Origin: Sorangium sp025924095
GTDB lineage: Bacteria; Myxococcota_A; Polyangia; Polyangiales; Polyangiaceae
DNA length: 64,000 bases
Assembly: GCF_051521505.1 (NCBI RefSeq)
Contig: NZ_CP150356.1
Location: forward strand, 2,666,001-2,730,000
Reading direction: 5' to 3'
In this document: positions 19,451-28,670 of the stretch, in pieces
How positions within the stretch are numbered: position 1 is the first letter of the stretch
Layout of the letters: each line of letters begins with the position of its first letter
The notes under the pieces: model-generated
The model's database searches: none
The model's input: only the letters and a program-made list of their open reading frames with translations
What the model was told of the DNA's origin: nothing
Made by a program: the position numbers and the translations under genes

Positions 19451-19852
19451 TCAGTGCGCCGCGGTCTTCAGGAGCTCGGCGTAGGCGGCGGGGTCCATGA
19501 GCGCGCCGAGCTCGCCCGGGTCCGAGGGCGCAACCTCGATCATCCACGCCTTGCCGTAGCAGTCCTCGTTCACGAGCTCGGGGCGGCTCTCGAGGTCGCC
19601 GTTCACGCGCGTGACCTTGCCGCTCACGGGCGCGAACAGGTCGCTCAGCGTCTTGACGCTCTCGATCGTGCCGAAGGCCGTGCCCGCGGTGATCGTGTCG
19701 CCCGGCTTCACGTCGAGGTTGACCAGCGTGATGTCGCCGAGCTGATCGACCGCGAAGGCGGTGATCCCGACGACGACGTGGTCGTTCTCCTGCTTTGTCC
19801 ACTCGTGGTCCTTCGAGTACCGCCGGTCCGTTCGCACATCATCGCTCGCCAT
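19451..19852 (-). CDS. gcvH: Glycine cleavage system H protein
   Basis: 133 aa. The lipoyl domain is complete: KDHEWTKQENDHVVVGIT, QLGDITLVNLDVKPGD, then the lipoylation site GTIESVKTLSDLFAPVSGKV with the modified Lys at about residue 67, and NEDCYGKAWMIEV at the end. H-protein shuttles the methylamine group between the P-, T- and L-proteins. It lies between gcvT (78 bp upstream) and gcvPA (44 bp downstream). Confidence 0.97.
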   Translation of the reverse strand: MASDDVRTDRRYSKDHEWTKQENDHVVVGITAFAVDQLGDITLVNLDVKPGDTITAGTAFGTIESVKTLSDLFAPVSGKVTRVNGDLESRPELVNEDCYGKAWMIEVAPSDPGELGALMDPAAYAELLKTAAH

Positions 19853-19930
19853 GTGACTTCTTCTCCCTTTGCCTTGCCAACCTGGATCTCTGGTCGTCTC
19901 GGCGCGGCCACGCGCCCGCGCAGCCGCGCG

Positions 19931-21052
19931 TCAGGCCCGCTTGTAGAACGGAGTCTTGACCACGACCGCCTCGACCGTGCGCCCGCGGCAGTCGACCTGG
20001 AACGCGGTCCCGACCTTGGCCATCGACACCGGCAGGTAGCCGAGCCCGATGCTCTTGCCGACGGTCGGCCCCGGGCTACCGCTCGTGCAGACGCCGACCT
20101 TCGCGCCGCCGGCGTCGAGCAGCGGATAGCCGTGGCGCGCGATGCCGCGCCCCACCATCTCGAAGCCGATCAGCTTGCGCGCGGGCCCCTCCTCCTTGAT
20201 GCGCTGGAGCGCGGCGCGCCCGACGAAGTCGCCCTTGTCGAGCTTCACCACCCAGCCGAGGGCCGCCTCGATCGGGTTCGTCGTCTCGTCGATGTCGTTG
20301 CCGTACAGCGACAGGCGCGCCTCCAGGCGGAGCGTGTCGCGCGCGCCGAGGCCCGTCGCCTCGAGGCCGAGCGGGCCGCCGAGCTCGACAAGCGCGCGCC
20401 AGAGCCGCTGCGCGTCGGACGGGGAGCAGAAGATCTCGATGCCGTCCTCGCCGGTGTAGCCGGTGCGGGCCACGGTGCAGCGGACGTTGGCGAGCGTCGC
20501 GTCGCGGAAGTGGAACGGCGGCAGCTCGCGCAGCGCCGGGCCGTCGCCGCCCGCGAGCGCGACGATGTCGAGCGCCTTCGGCCCCTGGAGCGCCATCATC
20601 GCCGTGCGGTCCGACGCGTCCTCGAAGCTGCAGTGGCCCTGCGCCGCGCTCCGGAAGTGGGCCGCGATCTTGTCGCGGTTCGACGCGTTGCAGACGATGA
20701 GCCACTGCCGCGCGTCGATCCGGTAAACGATGAGATCGTCGAGGATCGTGCCGGCCTCGTTGCACACGCACGTGTAGAGCGCCTGGCCGTCCTCCAGCTT
20801 CTTGACGTCGTTCGTGACGAGGTAGTCGACGACCTGCCCGGCGTGCTCGCCGCTCAGGATCACCTCGCCCATGTGCGAGACGTCGAAGAGCCCGGCGGCG
20901 GTGCGCACCGCCCGGTGCTCCTCGGTCACGCCCTTGTACTGGACCGGCATCTCCCAGCCGGCGAACGGGACCATGCGGCCGCCGAGCTTGATGTGCTCGT
21001 CGTAGAGCGGGGTCCTGCGGAGCGGAGCGGTGGGGAGCGGCTTGGTCGACAC
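19931..21052 (-). CDS. gcvT: Aminomethyltransferase (glycine cleavage T protein)
   Basis: 373 aa. Family segments in order: TPLYDEHIKLGGRMVPFAGW, MPVQYKGVTEEHRAVRTAAG, LFDVSHMGEV, LTNDV-like VTNDVKKLEDGQALYT, YTGEDGIEIFC, LGLEATGLGARDTLRLEARL and a C-terminal barrel with GICTSGSPGPTVGKSIGLGY-like sequence. It transfers the methylene unit from aminomethyl-GcvH to tetrahydrofolate and releases ammonia. First gene of the operon; the 104 bp upstream contain no glycine-riboswitch-like sequence that I can recognise. Confidence 0.96.
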   Translation of the reverse strand: MSTKPLPTAPLRRTPLYDEHIKLGGRMVPFAGWEMPVQYKGVTEEHRAVRTAAGLFDVSHMGEVILSGEHAGQVVDYLVTNDVKKLEDGQALYTCVCNEAGTILDDLIVYRIDARQWLIVCNASNRDKIAAHFRSAAQGHCSFEDASDRTAMMALQGPKALDIVALAGGDGPALRELPPFHFRDATLANVRCTVARTGYTGEDGIEIFCSPSDAQRLWRALVELGGPLGLEATGLGARDTLRLEARLSLYGNDIDETTNPIEAALGWVVKLDKGDFVGRAALQRIKEEGPARKLIGFEMVGRGIARHGYPLLDAGGAKVGVCTSGSPGPTVGKSIGLGYLPVSMAKVGTAFQVDCRGRTVEAVVVKTPFYKRA

Positions 21053-21156
21053 GGGCGCGATCTACTTCGAAAGGTCGGGGATGTCGACCGGCGCGGCGGC
21101 CCCCCGCGGCGCGCCATGCCGAGGCCGCCGCGGCCGACGCCGCGCCGGTGCCGCGC

Positions 21157-21702
21157 TCACTCGAGGCGGGTGGGATCGAGCACCTTGCCGTCCGGCGTGA
21201 GCCCGTTGCGACGCCAGCGCTCCTCGACGGACAGCCCCCGCTCCGCAGGCGGTCGGGTCTCGTCGCGGACGACGAGCTCCGAGACGTGCGCGCGCGAGAC
21301 GACCTCGATGCGGATCCTCCGGTGCGGCGCGCTCTTCACCGTCGCGCGCGAGAAGATCGTCTTCGCCGGCCCGGTCTCGACGTTGCCGGCGAGCACGCGC
21401 GTGCGCACGTAATTGGCCACCCGCTCGGCCGGGATTTCCCCGACCGCGAAGACGGCGTCGGAGAAGCGCGCGCGCACCTTCATGCGCCGCGGGATGGGCA
21501 GGCCGAACGCCTGCTCGACGCCCTCGGCGAGCTCGCCCGGCAGCGCCTGATCGACCGGCGGCCTCGGCGCCGCGGCCTCGCTCGGCGGCGGCGGCGGCGG
21601 CGCCGGCGCGCCCGCGTCGCTGCGGCAGCCGAGCGCGGCCGACGCGCACGCGAACGCCGCGGCGAGCGCCACGGCGGCGCGCGACAGGACGCCGCGCTTC
21701 AT
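21157..21702 (-). CDS. Lipoprotein downstream of PilY1
   Basis: 181 aa from the ATG at 21702, which overlaps the PilY1 stop as ATGA. Signal peptide with lipobox SAALGC, then a proline-rich spacer (APAPPPPPPSEAAAPRPP). The folded part has IPRRMKVRARFSDAVFAVGE, VANYVRTRVLAGNVETGPAK and IRIEVVSRAHVSELVVRDET. No family recognised. Coupling to pilY1 implies a role with the minor-pilin complex, for example anchoring or folding PilY1; this is inference. Confidence 0.75.
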   Translation of the reverse strand: MKRGVLSRAAVALAAAFACASAALGCRSDAGAPAPPPPPPSEAAAPRPPVDQALPGELAEGVEQAFGLPIPRRMKVRARFSDAVFAVGEIPAERVANYVRTRVLAGNVETGPAKTIFSRATVKSAPHRRIRIEVVSRAHVSELVVRDETRPPAERGLSVEERWRRNGLTPDGKVLDPTRLE

Positions 21703-24700
21703 TCGACGAGGGTCGCCCACGAGTCGATCTTAACGACCTTGCGCGGCGGCTGCAGCGTCTTCGTGCTCGTGCGCGTCTCGCCCCCCTGGGCGTCCTGCTG
21801 GCCCGCGGCGCCGGTGTGGAACACGAGCTGGAACTCGGGCGGGCTGGACTGCGTGCTGATCGTCTGCACGCCGAAGTACGGATCGTTGTACTCCTCCGTG
21901 TCCACGCAGGTCGGCTTCTGGGTCACGGCGACGCCGAAGACGACCGTGCCCGGATCCTGAAGCTCTTCGTGTTCGAGGGGCGCGAGCGGATCGACGACGA
22001 GGCAGGGGTTCGGGGTTCCCTCCTCCTCGGTGTCGAGCAGGTAGTCGACGCCCCAGATCGAGCCGCGCCCGTCGGCGCACGCGTAGGTCCCGGGCGCCGC
22101 GGGCGTGAACGTCGCGAAGTACGCGCAGCCGTTGAAGAGGGAGATGGGCCCGGTCACGCGCTTGCCGTTCGTGAAGGGCACGACCCAGTTCTCGGTGAAG
22201 CGCAGGGTCGTGTTGTGCGGCTTCTCGGTGATCGACCAGACCCGCGTCTCGATGCCGCCGCCCGCCGTGAACGCCTCCTGATCGCCGGTGGAGAACAGGA
22301 TGACCGTGTTGCCGAGCGGATCGGTGGTCACGACCGGCGTCGTCTCGATCGGCTGGCTGCTCGCCGCGGTGTCGCCCGCGATCGAGTACGCGTCCCAGGC
22401 GAGGGACACGTTCCAGTCGTGCGGGTTCGTGCTCGACAGGCTGACGCGCCAGAGCGTCCCGTCGGCGTCCCCGACGTAGATGCGCTCGGCGACCTCGCCG
22501 ACCCCCGCAGGGAACGGCACCGGGATGCCGGTGATCGGCGAGTCGAAGTCGACAACCTGGAGCCGCGACGAGTTCAAGGTCGGCGCCTCGTCGGTGTGGC
22601 CCCGGAACGTGCGGATCACCTCGCCGGTGTCGAGCCGGACGATCGTGAGCGAGCGCGCCGGGCCAACGGGGTTGCCGCTGCCCGCGCCGCCCCAGCACCG
22701 GACCGAGTCGCGGACCGTCAGGTCGCCGGTCGGATAGAAGAGCGGGTACGTCGTGCTCTGCCGGGGGCACGCGGGCTGGCTCGTGTCGAGCGGGGCGGAG
22801 CCGCCGGGCAGGATGGCGACCGCGATCTCCCGGATCACGCCGTCGGATTCCATCTCGACCATGCCGATGGCCGGCGTCGGGGTCGTCTCGCCGAACAGCG
22901 CGTTGCCGGCGCGGTCGGTGGAGAGCTGCCAGAGGAACCGCGGCTGGTGGGGGTTCGTCACGTCGAGCGCGTAGTAGAAGCCGCCGCCGAGGCCGCCGCC
23001 GGCGAGCAGCACCGTGTTCCACGTCGCGCTGGCGCCGCTGATCTGCGCCGGCGTGCGCTCGAAGACGACGTTCTTCACGACGGGCGCGCCGTCGAGCAGG
23101 ATCGATTGCTGGTTGAACGTCTGGAGGAGCCGGGGCAGGACGTAGGGCGGCAGGAAGGACCAGAGCTCGTTGTTCTGGACCCGGTCCACCTTGAGCGTGT
23201 CGGTCGCGGTCGCCGCCGTCACCTGGAAGGCGTGCAGCTGCCCGTCGGTCGTGGCGGTGTAGAGCACGAGCGGCCGGTTCGCCTGGGCGGGCTGCTCCGC
23301 GAAGAGCCTGTACGAATCATCGGGGATGTAGTCGCGCGGCGGCCCCACGACGACGGGGGTGGAGTGGTAGATGCTGCCGAGCTCGTTGCCATCGCGGGAG
23401 GCGACGTTCGCGGGCATCGGCTCGCCGATCTCCCACTCGATGAGGCGCTCGGCGCAGCTATCGGCGGTGTTCTCCAGCAGCCCGCCCGAGCACTGCGGGG
23501 GGACGGCGGCGCTGGGATCGAGGTTGAGCGCGCGCGGCGCGTTGCGGAGCTCGCTCGCGAACGTCGCTGCGGTCGCCGGTGCGCCGCCGTCGGTCACCGT
23601 GCCCGTGTAGTCGCTGAGCCCGTCCTCGTTGGCGGGCGCGGCCGCGGGGCGGATGCTCCGCTGCGACCAGATTTCCTGCGTCGCGGCGTCGAGGTCGCCG
23701 ATCACGCTGAAGAACCTCCGCGGCCGATCGTTCGAGCTGACGTTGGCCGCGAAGTCGTCGCCCTTGCTGGGGTCGAAGTCCTCCAGCTTCGTCGTCATCA
23801 CGCCGAGCACCGACTCGCAGACGAAGCGCTTGCGCTCGAGGTTGCCGCTCCAGAGCGAGCCGTCCGGCGGCGGGCTGAACGAGGCGCCGAACTGGTAGGC
23901 GACCCCCGCGTCGCTGTCGTTGTCCGAGGTCCTGGCCGCCGTGGCGAAGACGGGGAGGGTGCGGCTCGTCGAGTTCGCGGCGATGCGCGCGAAGATCTGC
24001 GACATCACGGCGGACAGCTCGTTGGCGTCGTCCGGGAAGTAGCCGCGATCGGTCCCGCCCTCGATGGCGATGCGCGAGAGCGTGCAGCACGCCTTGAGCG
24101 CGCCGGTCGCGCTGTCGCAGAGCCCGCCGGTCAGAAAATCGGACGAGGAGATCGCCGAGCAGTCGGTGCCCGCCTCCGTGGAGAGGCCGAACCCGACGGT
24201 ATAGGTCGGCACGCGCCGGTTCTGGTTCACGTGGGTGTTGAGCGCGTGCGCGATGACGTGCGGCTCCTCGTAGGGGCAGCCCGTCCCTTCCGGGCCGGGG
24301 CCCGGGCCCGAAGCGCAGGTCGGGCGCAGATCGAGGTTCGGCTCGCCGTCGGAGATGAGCACGACCGAGGTCTTGCGGCAGCCGCCGCTGATGTACGGAT
24401 CGTCGCGCGGCCCGAGCGGCTGGCCTTCCCAGATCGAGGTCTCGTTGAGGACGTAGTCGCGCGCGTCGGACAGCATCCCCGCGAGCGGCGTGGCGCCGTA
24501 CGGGCGCGTGGCGATGAGCGCGTTCTGGATGCGATCGTTCCGCGTGCGCACCTCGGTGATGTCGGCGGTATAGGTCGGGAAGGGGATGAGCGGCCCCTCC
24601 CAGAGCGGCGCGGCCGGGTTCCTGGCGCCGACCTCCACGTCCTCGACGGCGCAGTCGGGCGGGTTGCCCCGCGCCGGGTAGCCTGCGCCGCTCTCGAACC

Positions 24701-25313
24701 CGAGGAAGTAGCTCCACATCCCCCGCATGCCGGTCGCGGCGTTGGGCACGCTGCCGGCGAGCCCGGTGCCCGCGTTGGGGAGCGTGTCGAACGTCATGAG
24801 CGAGAACCGGATCCGGTCCCGGTAAACGTCCAGCAGGCCGGGCCCCTGCGCGGGCCACGCGCAGGCCTGGGCCGCATCGTCGTACCTGTGCCATCCCACG
24901 CTGCCGTAGGTCGACCCGGGCCCAGGCGTGCAGCCGTTGGAGAGCAGGCGATGGAAGGGGATATAGTAGTTCGCGTCGTACGGCGGCTCCGAGTCGATGC
25001 TGAACTCGTCGATGAACTCGGACTGGGTGCGGGGCTGCGCGTAGCACGAGAAGTCCTGGATCGGGCCGGTGAGCGACTCGACGAGCTTCGTCCAGCGGCT
25101 CTTCAGGTCCTCCGAGGCGGGGGGCGTGAGCGGGTTGCAGTCCGGCTCTCCGCCCGCCACCGTCTTCTCCATCGAGCCCGACGTGTCGACGAGCAAGAGG
25201 ACGTTCGGCAGCGGTGGCTCGACATCGACGGCCTGCGCGCGCGCGCGTGCGGCGAGGAGGCCGACCGCCGCCGCGGAGCCCATCGTGACAAGGACCTTCG
25301 TCAGGTTTCGCAT
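21699..25313 (-). CDS. pilY1: PilY1-like pilus tip adhesin with von Willebrand A domain
   Basis: 1204 aa, ATG at 25313 with GGAGC upstream; signal peptide MRNLTKVLVTMGSAAAVGLL with cleavage after ARAQA. A VWA domain starts immediately (NVLLLVDTSGSMEKTV, MIDAS Asp-x-Ser-x-Ser) and extends to about residue 440, with VVLISDGEPNLDLRPTC inside. The C-terminal half is a PilY1 beta-propeller: VVVGPPRDYIPDDS, VLYTATTDGQLHAFQV, GFYYALDVTNPHQPRFLWQL and IYVGDADGTLWRVSL, the last near a calcium-type loop. PilY1 caps the type IV pilus priming complex and mediates adhesion and mechanosensing. It is the fifth gene of a minor-pilin operon. Confidence 0.92.
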   Translation of the reverse strand: MRNLTKVLVTMGSAAAVGLLAARARAQAVDVEPPLPNVLLLVDTSGSMEKTVAGGEPDCNPLTPPASEDLKSRWTKLVESLTGPIQDFSCYAQPRTQSEFIDEFSIDSEPPYDANYYIPFHRLLSNGCTPGPGSTYGSVGWHRYDDAAQACAWPAQGPGLLDVYRDRIRFSLMTFDTLPNAGTGLAGSVPNAATGMRGMWSYFLGFESGAGYPARGNPPDCAVEDVEVGARNPAAPLWEGPLIPFPTYTADITEVRTRNDRIQNALIATRPYGATPLAGMLSDARDYVLNETSIWEGQPLGPRDDPYISGGCRKTSVVLISDGEPNLDLRPTCASGPGPGPEGTGCPYEEPHVIAHALNTHVNQNRRVPTYTVGFGLSTEAGTDCSAISSSDFLTGGLCDSATGALKACCTLSRIAIEGGTDRGYFPDDANELSAVMSQIFARIAANSTSRTLPVFATAARTSDNDSDAGVAYQFGASFSPPPDGSLWSGNLERKRFVCESVLGVMTTKLEDFDPSKGDDFAANVSSNDRPRRFFSVIGDLDAATQEIWSQRSIRPAAAPANEDGLSDYTGTVTDGGAPATAATFASELRNAPRALNLDPSAAVPPQCSGGLLENTADSCAERLIEWEIGEPMPANVASRDGNELGSIYHSTPVVVGPPRDYIPDDSYRLFAEQPAQANRPLVLYTATTDGQLHAFQVTAATATDTLKVDRVQNNELWSFLPPYVLPRLLQTFNQQSILLDGAPVVKNVVFERTPAQISGASATWNTVLLAGGGLGGGFYYALDVTNPHQPRFLWQLSTDRAGNALFGETTPTPAIGMVEMESDGVIREIAVAILPGGSAPLDTSQPACPRQSTTYPLFYPTGDLTVRDSVRCWGGAGSGNPVGPARSLTIVRLDTGEVIRTFRGHTDEAPTLNSSRLQVVDFDSPITGIPVPFPAGVGEVAERIYVGDADGTLWRVSLSSTNPHDWNVSLAWDAYSIAGDTAASSQPIETTPVVTTDPLGNTVILFSTGDQEAFTAGGGIETRVWSITEKPHNTTLRFTENWVVPFTNGKRVTGPISLFNGCAYFATFTPAAPGTYACADGRGSIWGVDYLLDTEEEGTPNPCLVVDPLAPLEHEELQDPGTVVFGVAVTQKPTCVDTEEYNDPYFGVQTISTQSSPPEFQLVFHTGAAGQQDAQGGETRTSTKTLQPPRKVVKIDSWATLVE

Positions 25314-25329
25314 CGTGCGCTCCGGTTCG

Positions 25330-25926
25330 TCACTTCGAGCAGAGGACATCGGCAACGACGGACATGGATTCCTGGCTGCCCTCGGCGGCCAGGGCCAGGG
25401 CCGGGTCGCCGGGCCAGGCGATGAGCCGCGCGCTCATGGTGACCGTGCAGTAATCGGCGTTCACAGCGTTCGGACCACCCTGGTCGCTGCCGGCGCGATT
25501 TCCTATCGCGGGCTTGATCTTGTCGGTGATCTCCACCTTGGCGATCCACTGGACGGCGGCGCGACCGAGGCTCCCCGGTGAATCGGGCGCGGGCGGCTCC
25601 ACGAGGTCTTCCGCCGCGTTGAAGGTGTGCGGCAGGAGCGACCAGCATTCGTCGGTGATGACCGAGCAGGTGGCCGAGCTGGGCATCCCGTCCAGGCCGC
25701 CCTGTCGCTCGATCTCGGCGATCGCGAGCAGCATCGCATATTCGGTGAGGTAATGCGTCTGCGTCATCCGGCGCTCATGGCCGCTGGCGATGGTCGACAG
25801 CGTGGCGGCGTGGGCCGCGAACAGTCCGATGGCGGTGAGCATCGTGATGACCAGCACGACGATGAACACGGCGGCGCCCCGCTCGCGGGAGCGCCTGCGG
25901 GACCGGGCGATGCTTGCGCTTACCAT
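25330..25926 (-). CDS. pilX: PilX-like minor pilin / pilus assembly protein
   Basis: 198 aa, ATG at 25926, overlapping the PilW end by 7 bp. An Arg-rich leader (RSRRRSRERG) precedes a hydrophobic helix GAAVFIVVLVITMLTAIGLF, the class III arrangement of PilX, in which the mature protein begins after Gly. Around residue 55 is the conserved RRMTQTHYLTEYAMLLAIAE helix, equivalent to the SRM..A.. A.RAALQAGE region of PilX proteins. It has four cysteines that could form disulfides. With PilV, PilW and FimU/GspH-like pilins it should form the priming complex that carries PilY1. Confidence 0.85.
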   Translation of the reverse strand: MVSASIARSRRRSRERGAAVFIVVLVITMLTAIGLFAAHAATLSTIASGHERRMTQTHYLTEYAMLLAIAEIERQGGLDGMPSSATCSVITDECWSLLPHTFNAAEDLVEPPAPDSPGSLGRAAVQWIAKVEITDKIKPAIGNRAGSDQGGPNAVNADYCTVTMSARLIAWPGDPALALAAEGSQESMSVVADVLCSK

Positions 25927-27260
25927 GGGACGTAGGCCTGGTTCGGGAGCGCGATGTCGGCGTAGAGCGTGCGCATCCGGGCGAACACCGGCGGGGCTCC
26001 AGCAGGCACCGGGCTCGACAGATTTTCGACGCCGGCGACGATGCCAGGGATCAGGAATCTGCGCCTGCGGCCGTCGGGGCCCCCGGGGAGGTCGACGTCG
26101 CGATCGGGCGCCCGGGTGCGGGTCGAGAGCCGGACCTGGACCGACCGCACGCGCTGCGGCAAGGCCCCTAACTGGCTGTTCTCGGCGGCGATGCCGTACA
26201 CGGTCGCGTTGTCGGTCGCGGTGATCGGAAACCGCTGGATGGCAGGATTTGTCACGCCCGGAACACCACCCTCTACCGCGGTGGAGATCCCGAACTTGAG
26301 ATCGACGGCGTACTCGGCGATGAGCTCGAGCGTCTCCAGGATCGGCTCATCTTCATCGTCGAGCTCGACCCGTACGAGCTCGGTGCGGCCGTTGTCGCCG
26401 GTCTGCTCCGGCGCGATGGGCGTCACGAGAGGGGCGTATGGCGTCGCCTGGCCGACGAGGCTCCGGATCTCGTAGCGCACGCGGTTGACGACGTTCACCC
26501 ATCCACCGTCGCCGGTGTTGCCGCCGGGGGTCACGCCGCACCGAGCGAGCCCCTCCAGCCTCGGCAGGCCGGGATCCAACTTGAGGGTGATGGCGATGAG
26601 GGTGGGCGGATTGCCCTGCACGTTGGCGCTCTCGATCACTCCATACTGGAACTGGGTCTGACCTCGGACCATGACGCGCAGGATGCGGTTGGGGGCAAAG
26701 ATCTGGAGCAGACCCTGCCCGCTGCCGTTCGCTCGCGCGAGCGTGCGTTGCACGGCGGCGCTGTTCGGATTGAGCTCGACGATCAGGTTGCCCGTGGCGT
26801 CGCTGATATTCCTGAACTCGAAGAGCTCGGTGCTGCTCAAGCTGCCGCCGATGATGATGGAGTCCGGCCACATGTCGTTGGCCACGCTCTGGCCGAGATC
26901 CGTCGGGTTGAGGACCGTCGACCCTTGACGAAGGATCGAGATGCCCGCGAGGCGCGTCAGGCCGAGCGGCGTGGCCGGGACCCTGCAGACCTCCGGATCG
27001 ACGCGGATGTTGGGCGTCGAGAGGTACGCGGCGCGCTGCAGGTCCGCGGCGAGCCGGTTCAGCCCGATCGTCGCCGCGAGGTGCGACGCGGAGGCCCTCG
27101 TCTCGTTCTGGAAGAAGCGCGTCGCGTTCTTCGAGAGCAGGAAGGCCGCCAGCGACACGACAAGGCCGGCGGCCATCGCCACGATCAGCTCCACGAGCGT
27201 GAAGCCTCGCTGTCCTGAAGCGCGCGCCCGCGCGGGGGAGAGGCGGCGGCTCGTCGTCAT
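25920..27260 (-). CDS. pilW: PilW-like minor pilin
   Basis: 446 aa, ATG at 27260 overlapping the PilV end (ATGA). Leader of 18 residues ending in G, then FTLVELIVAMAAGLVVSLAA, the classic prepilin peptidase site (G/F, Glu at +5) and N-terminal helix. SKNATRFFQNETRASASHLA continues the pilin stalk. It is longer than most PilW proteins because of a large globular head of about 350 residues rich in beta-strand. Part of the FimU-PilV-PilW-PilX-PilY1 cluster. Confidence 0.9.
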   Translation of the reverse strand: MTTSRRLSPARARASGQRGFTLVELIVAMAAGLVVSLAAFLLSKNATRFFQNETRASASHLAATIGLNRLAADLQRAAYLSTPNIRVDPEVCRVPATPLGLTRLAGISILRQGSTVLNPTDLGQSVANDMWPDSIIIGGSLSSTELFEFRNISDATGNLIVELNPNSAAVQRTLARANGSGQGLLQIFAPNRILRVMVRGQTQFQYGVIESANVQGNPPTLIAITLKLDPGLPRLEGLARCGVTPGGNTGDGGWVNVVNRVRYEIRSLVGQATPYAPLVTPIAPEQTGDNGRTELVRVELDDEDEPILETLELIAEYAVDLKFGISTAVEGGVPGVTNPAIQRFPITATDNATVYGIAAENSQLGALPQRVRSVQVRLSTRTRAPDRDVDLPGGPDGRRRRFLIPGIVAGVENLSSPVPAGAPPVFARMRTLYADIALPNQAYVPW

Positions 27261-27868
27261 CGTCGGTCCTCGCTCGTGTTCCGGAGAACGCCGGTCGTCA
27301 GGTAGACCGCGCCGAAGCGCCCCGGATCCTGATCGACGTCGATCGAGGGGACCGTGCAGTCGATCGGGTTTCCATTGCGCTCCCAGATGACGCGGATCTC
27401 GGCGCGGATGAGGCTCTCCCAGATCCGCGTACTCGTCGCGAAGTCGTTGAACTGGCGGAGGCGGACGTGCGTGCAGAACGCGGGCTGCGACGTGGTGTCG
27501 CCCGCCAAGATGTCGGTCCCGAACACGTCGGCGGTCGGCGCCGTCCCGAGCGCGATGTCCGGCGTGGGCGTCACCTTCGCCGGGAACGGCGAGGCGTTGG
27601 TCAGCCGGAGCCAGTCGGTATCGCCGTCAAGGTCGGGGACCCGCATGGGATCGTTCCACTGGAGCGCGTCCACCCGCAACCGCTCCGCCCAGGTCATGGC
27701 GATGTTGTTGGCGATCACGAGGTTGCGCGCGTTCGTGTTGCTGATGAGCGTCGCCTTCTGCAGCGCGAGCACCCCGGTGGCGCCGATCGCGAGCACGCCG
27801 AGCGCCGCCATGACCTCGATGAGCGTGTAGCCGCCGCTCGCCGCCCGCCTCGCGTGCGCCGCGCTCAC
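27257..27868 (-). CDS. pilV: PilV-like minor pilin
   Basis: 203 aa from a GTG at 27868 that overlaps the upstream stop as GTGA. Short leader ending SGG, then YTLIEVMAALGVLAIGATGV with the +5 Glu of type IV prepilins; the residue after Gly is Tyr instead of the usual Phe. LQKATLISNTNARNLVIANN and MTWAERLRVDALQWND follow, as in PilV. Globular part of about 120 residues with two cysteines. A longer frame exists upstream but reads through the previous gene. Confidence 0.88.
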   Translation of the reverse strand: MSAAHARRAASGGYTLIEVMAALGVLAIGATGVLALQKATLISNTNARNLVIANNIAMTWAERLRVDALQWNDPMRVPDLDGDTDWLRLTNASPFPAKVTPTPDIALGTAPTADVFGTDILAGDTTSQPAFCTHVRLRQFNDFATSTRIWESLIRAEIRVIWERNGNPIDCTVPSIDVDQDPGRFGAVYLTTGVLRNTSEDRR

Positions 27869-28593
27869 AGGCCGAGCCTCGCGACGCCGTTCGGCGGGAC
27901 GAAGACCGAGCGCAGGAGGCCGGTCCCGCTGTTGGTCACGTTCACCCGGAGCGCGCCGAGCAGCGGCACGAACTGCGCGCCGAAGTTGTAGCGGACGTAC
28001 GTCCGCCCCCGCGGCGTGAAGCAGACGTCGGCCTCCGCTTGCACGGCGCCGGCGGGGGCGGTGGGATCGCGGAGCTCCACCGCGGCCAGCTCGATGCCCG
28101 TGGTGCCGAACGTCGTGACGGGGGTGGTCGTCGTCGGATCCATCCAGTTGGCGACGCTGCCGCAGCTCTGCGAGATCAGCGAGCCGGCGACGGTGCCCTG
28201 GACCTGCGCCTGCCGCACCTGGAAGTCCCCGGTGGAGGCCGTCCACCGCACGAGCACCGCCGTCCCGCGCCCGATCGCCTGGTAGCGGGCGAGCCGGTAG
28301 ATGCCGCTGATCTCCATCGCGGTGCGGTTCACGCGGCGATCGCGCATGCCGTTCACGAAGCTCGGCGACGCGGCGGCCGCCAGGATGCCGATGAGGACGA
28401 CCACCGCGAGCAGCTCCGGGAGGGTGAAGCCACGCGCATCGCGGCGGCGCCGCGCGCGCGCTCGGGGCGACGAAGCCCGCGGTCGATCGGGATCACGAAG
28501 GGGAGGTCGCGAATAGGAGAAAGGACGCACCAGACGTGCGGGAAAGGCAAGCCGCATGCCTTTCGCGGTGCGCGCTAAACCATTGAATTGCAT
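27865..28593 (-). CDS. GspH/FimT-type minor pilin (FimU-like)
   Basis: 242 aa if translation begins at the ATG at 28593, which has GAGAG eight bases upstream; an ATG at 28557 is the alternative. The prepilin site is DARGFTLPELLAVVVLIGIL, with Pro before the +5 Glu, then AAAASPSFVNGMRDRRVNRT. The leader would be over 40 residues and very Arg/Pro-rich, unusually long, so a downstream non-ATG start is possible. The head has VLVRWTASTGDFQVRQAQVQ and a C-terminal LGALRVNVTNSGTGLLRS. It is the first gene of the minor-pilin operon and shares a short promoter region with the divergent lipoprotein gene. Confidence 0.85.
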   Translation of the reverse strand: MQFNGLARTAKGMRLAFPARLVRPFSYSRPPLRDPDRPRASSPRARARRRRDARGFTLPELLAVVVLIGILAAAASPSFVNGMRDRRVNRTAMEISGIYRLARYQAIGRGTAVLVRWTASTGDFQVRQAQVQGTVAGSLISQSCGSVANWMDPTTTTPVTTFGTTGIELAAVELRDPTAPAGAVQAEADVCFTPRGRTYVRYNFGAQFVPLLGALRVNVTNSGTGLLRSVFVPPNGVARLGL

Positions 28594-28670
28594 GGCGAAT
28601 CTCTCAAAGCGGTCCGGGACGGGCGCTAACGATTGCGGCGCTATGAAAAAAGGTGCAAGGCGAACGGGCC

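Noticed and set aside
21053..21156. Possible glycine riboswitch ahead of gcvT
   Set aside because: No GGAGAG-type or tandem aptamer sequence could be found; the region is simple GC-rich spacer.
21816..25424. 1202-residue plus-strand frame opposite PilY1
   Set aside because: Arg/Ala/Val-rich shadow without motifs; PilY1 on the minus strand has a clear signal peptide and domains.
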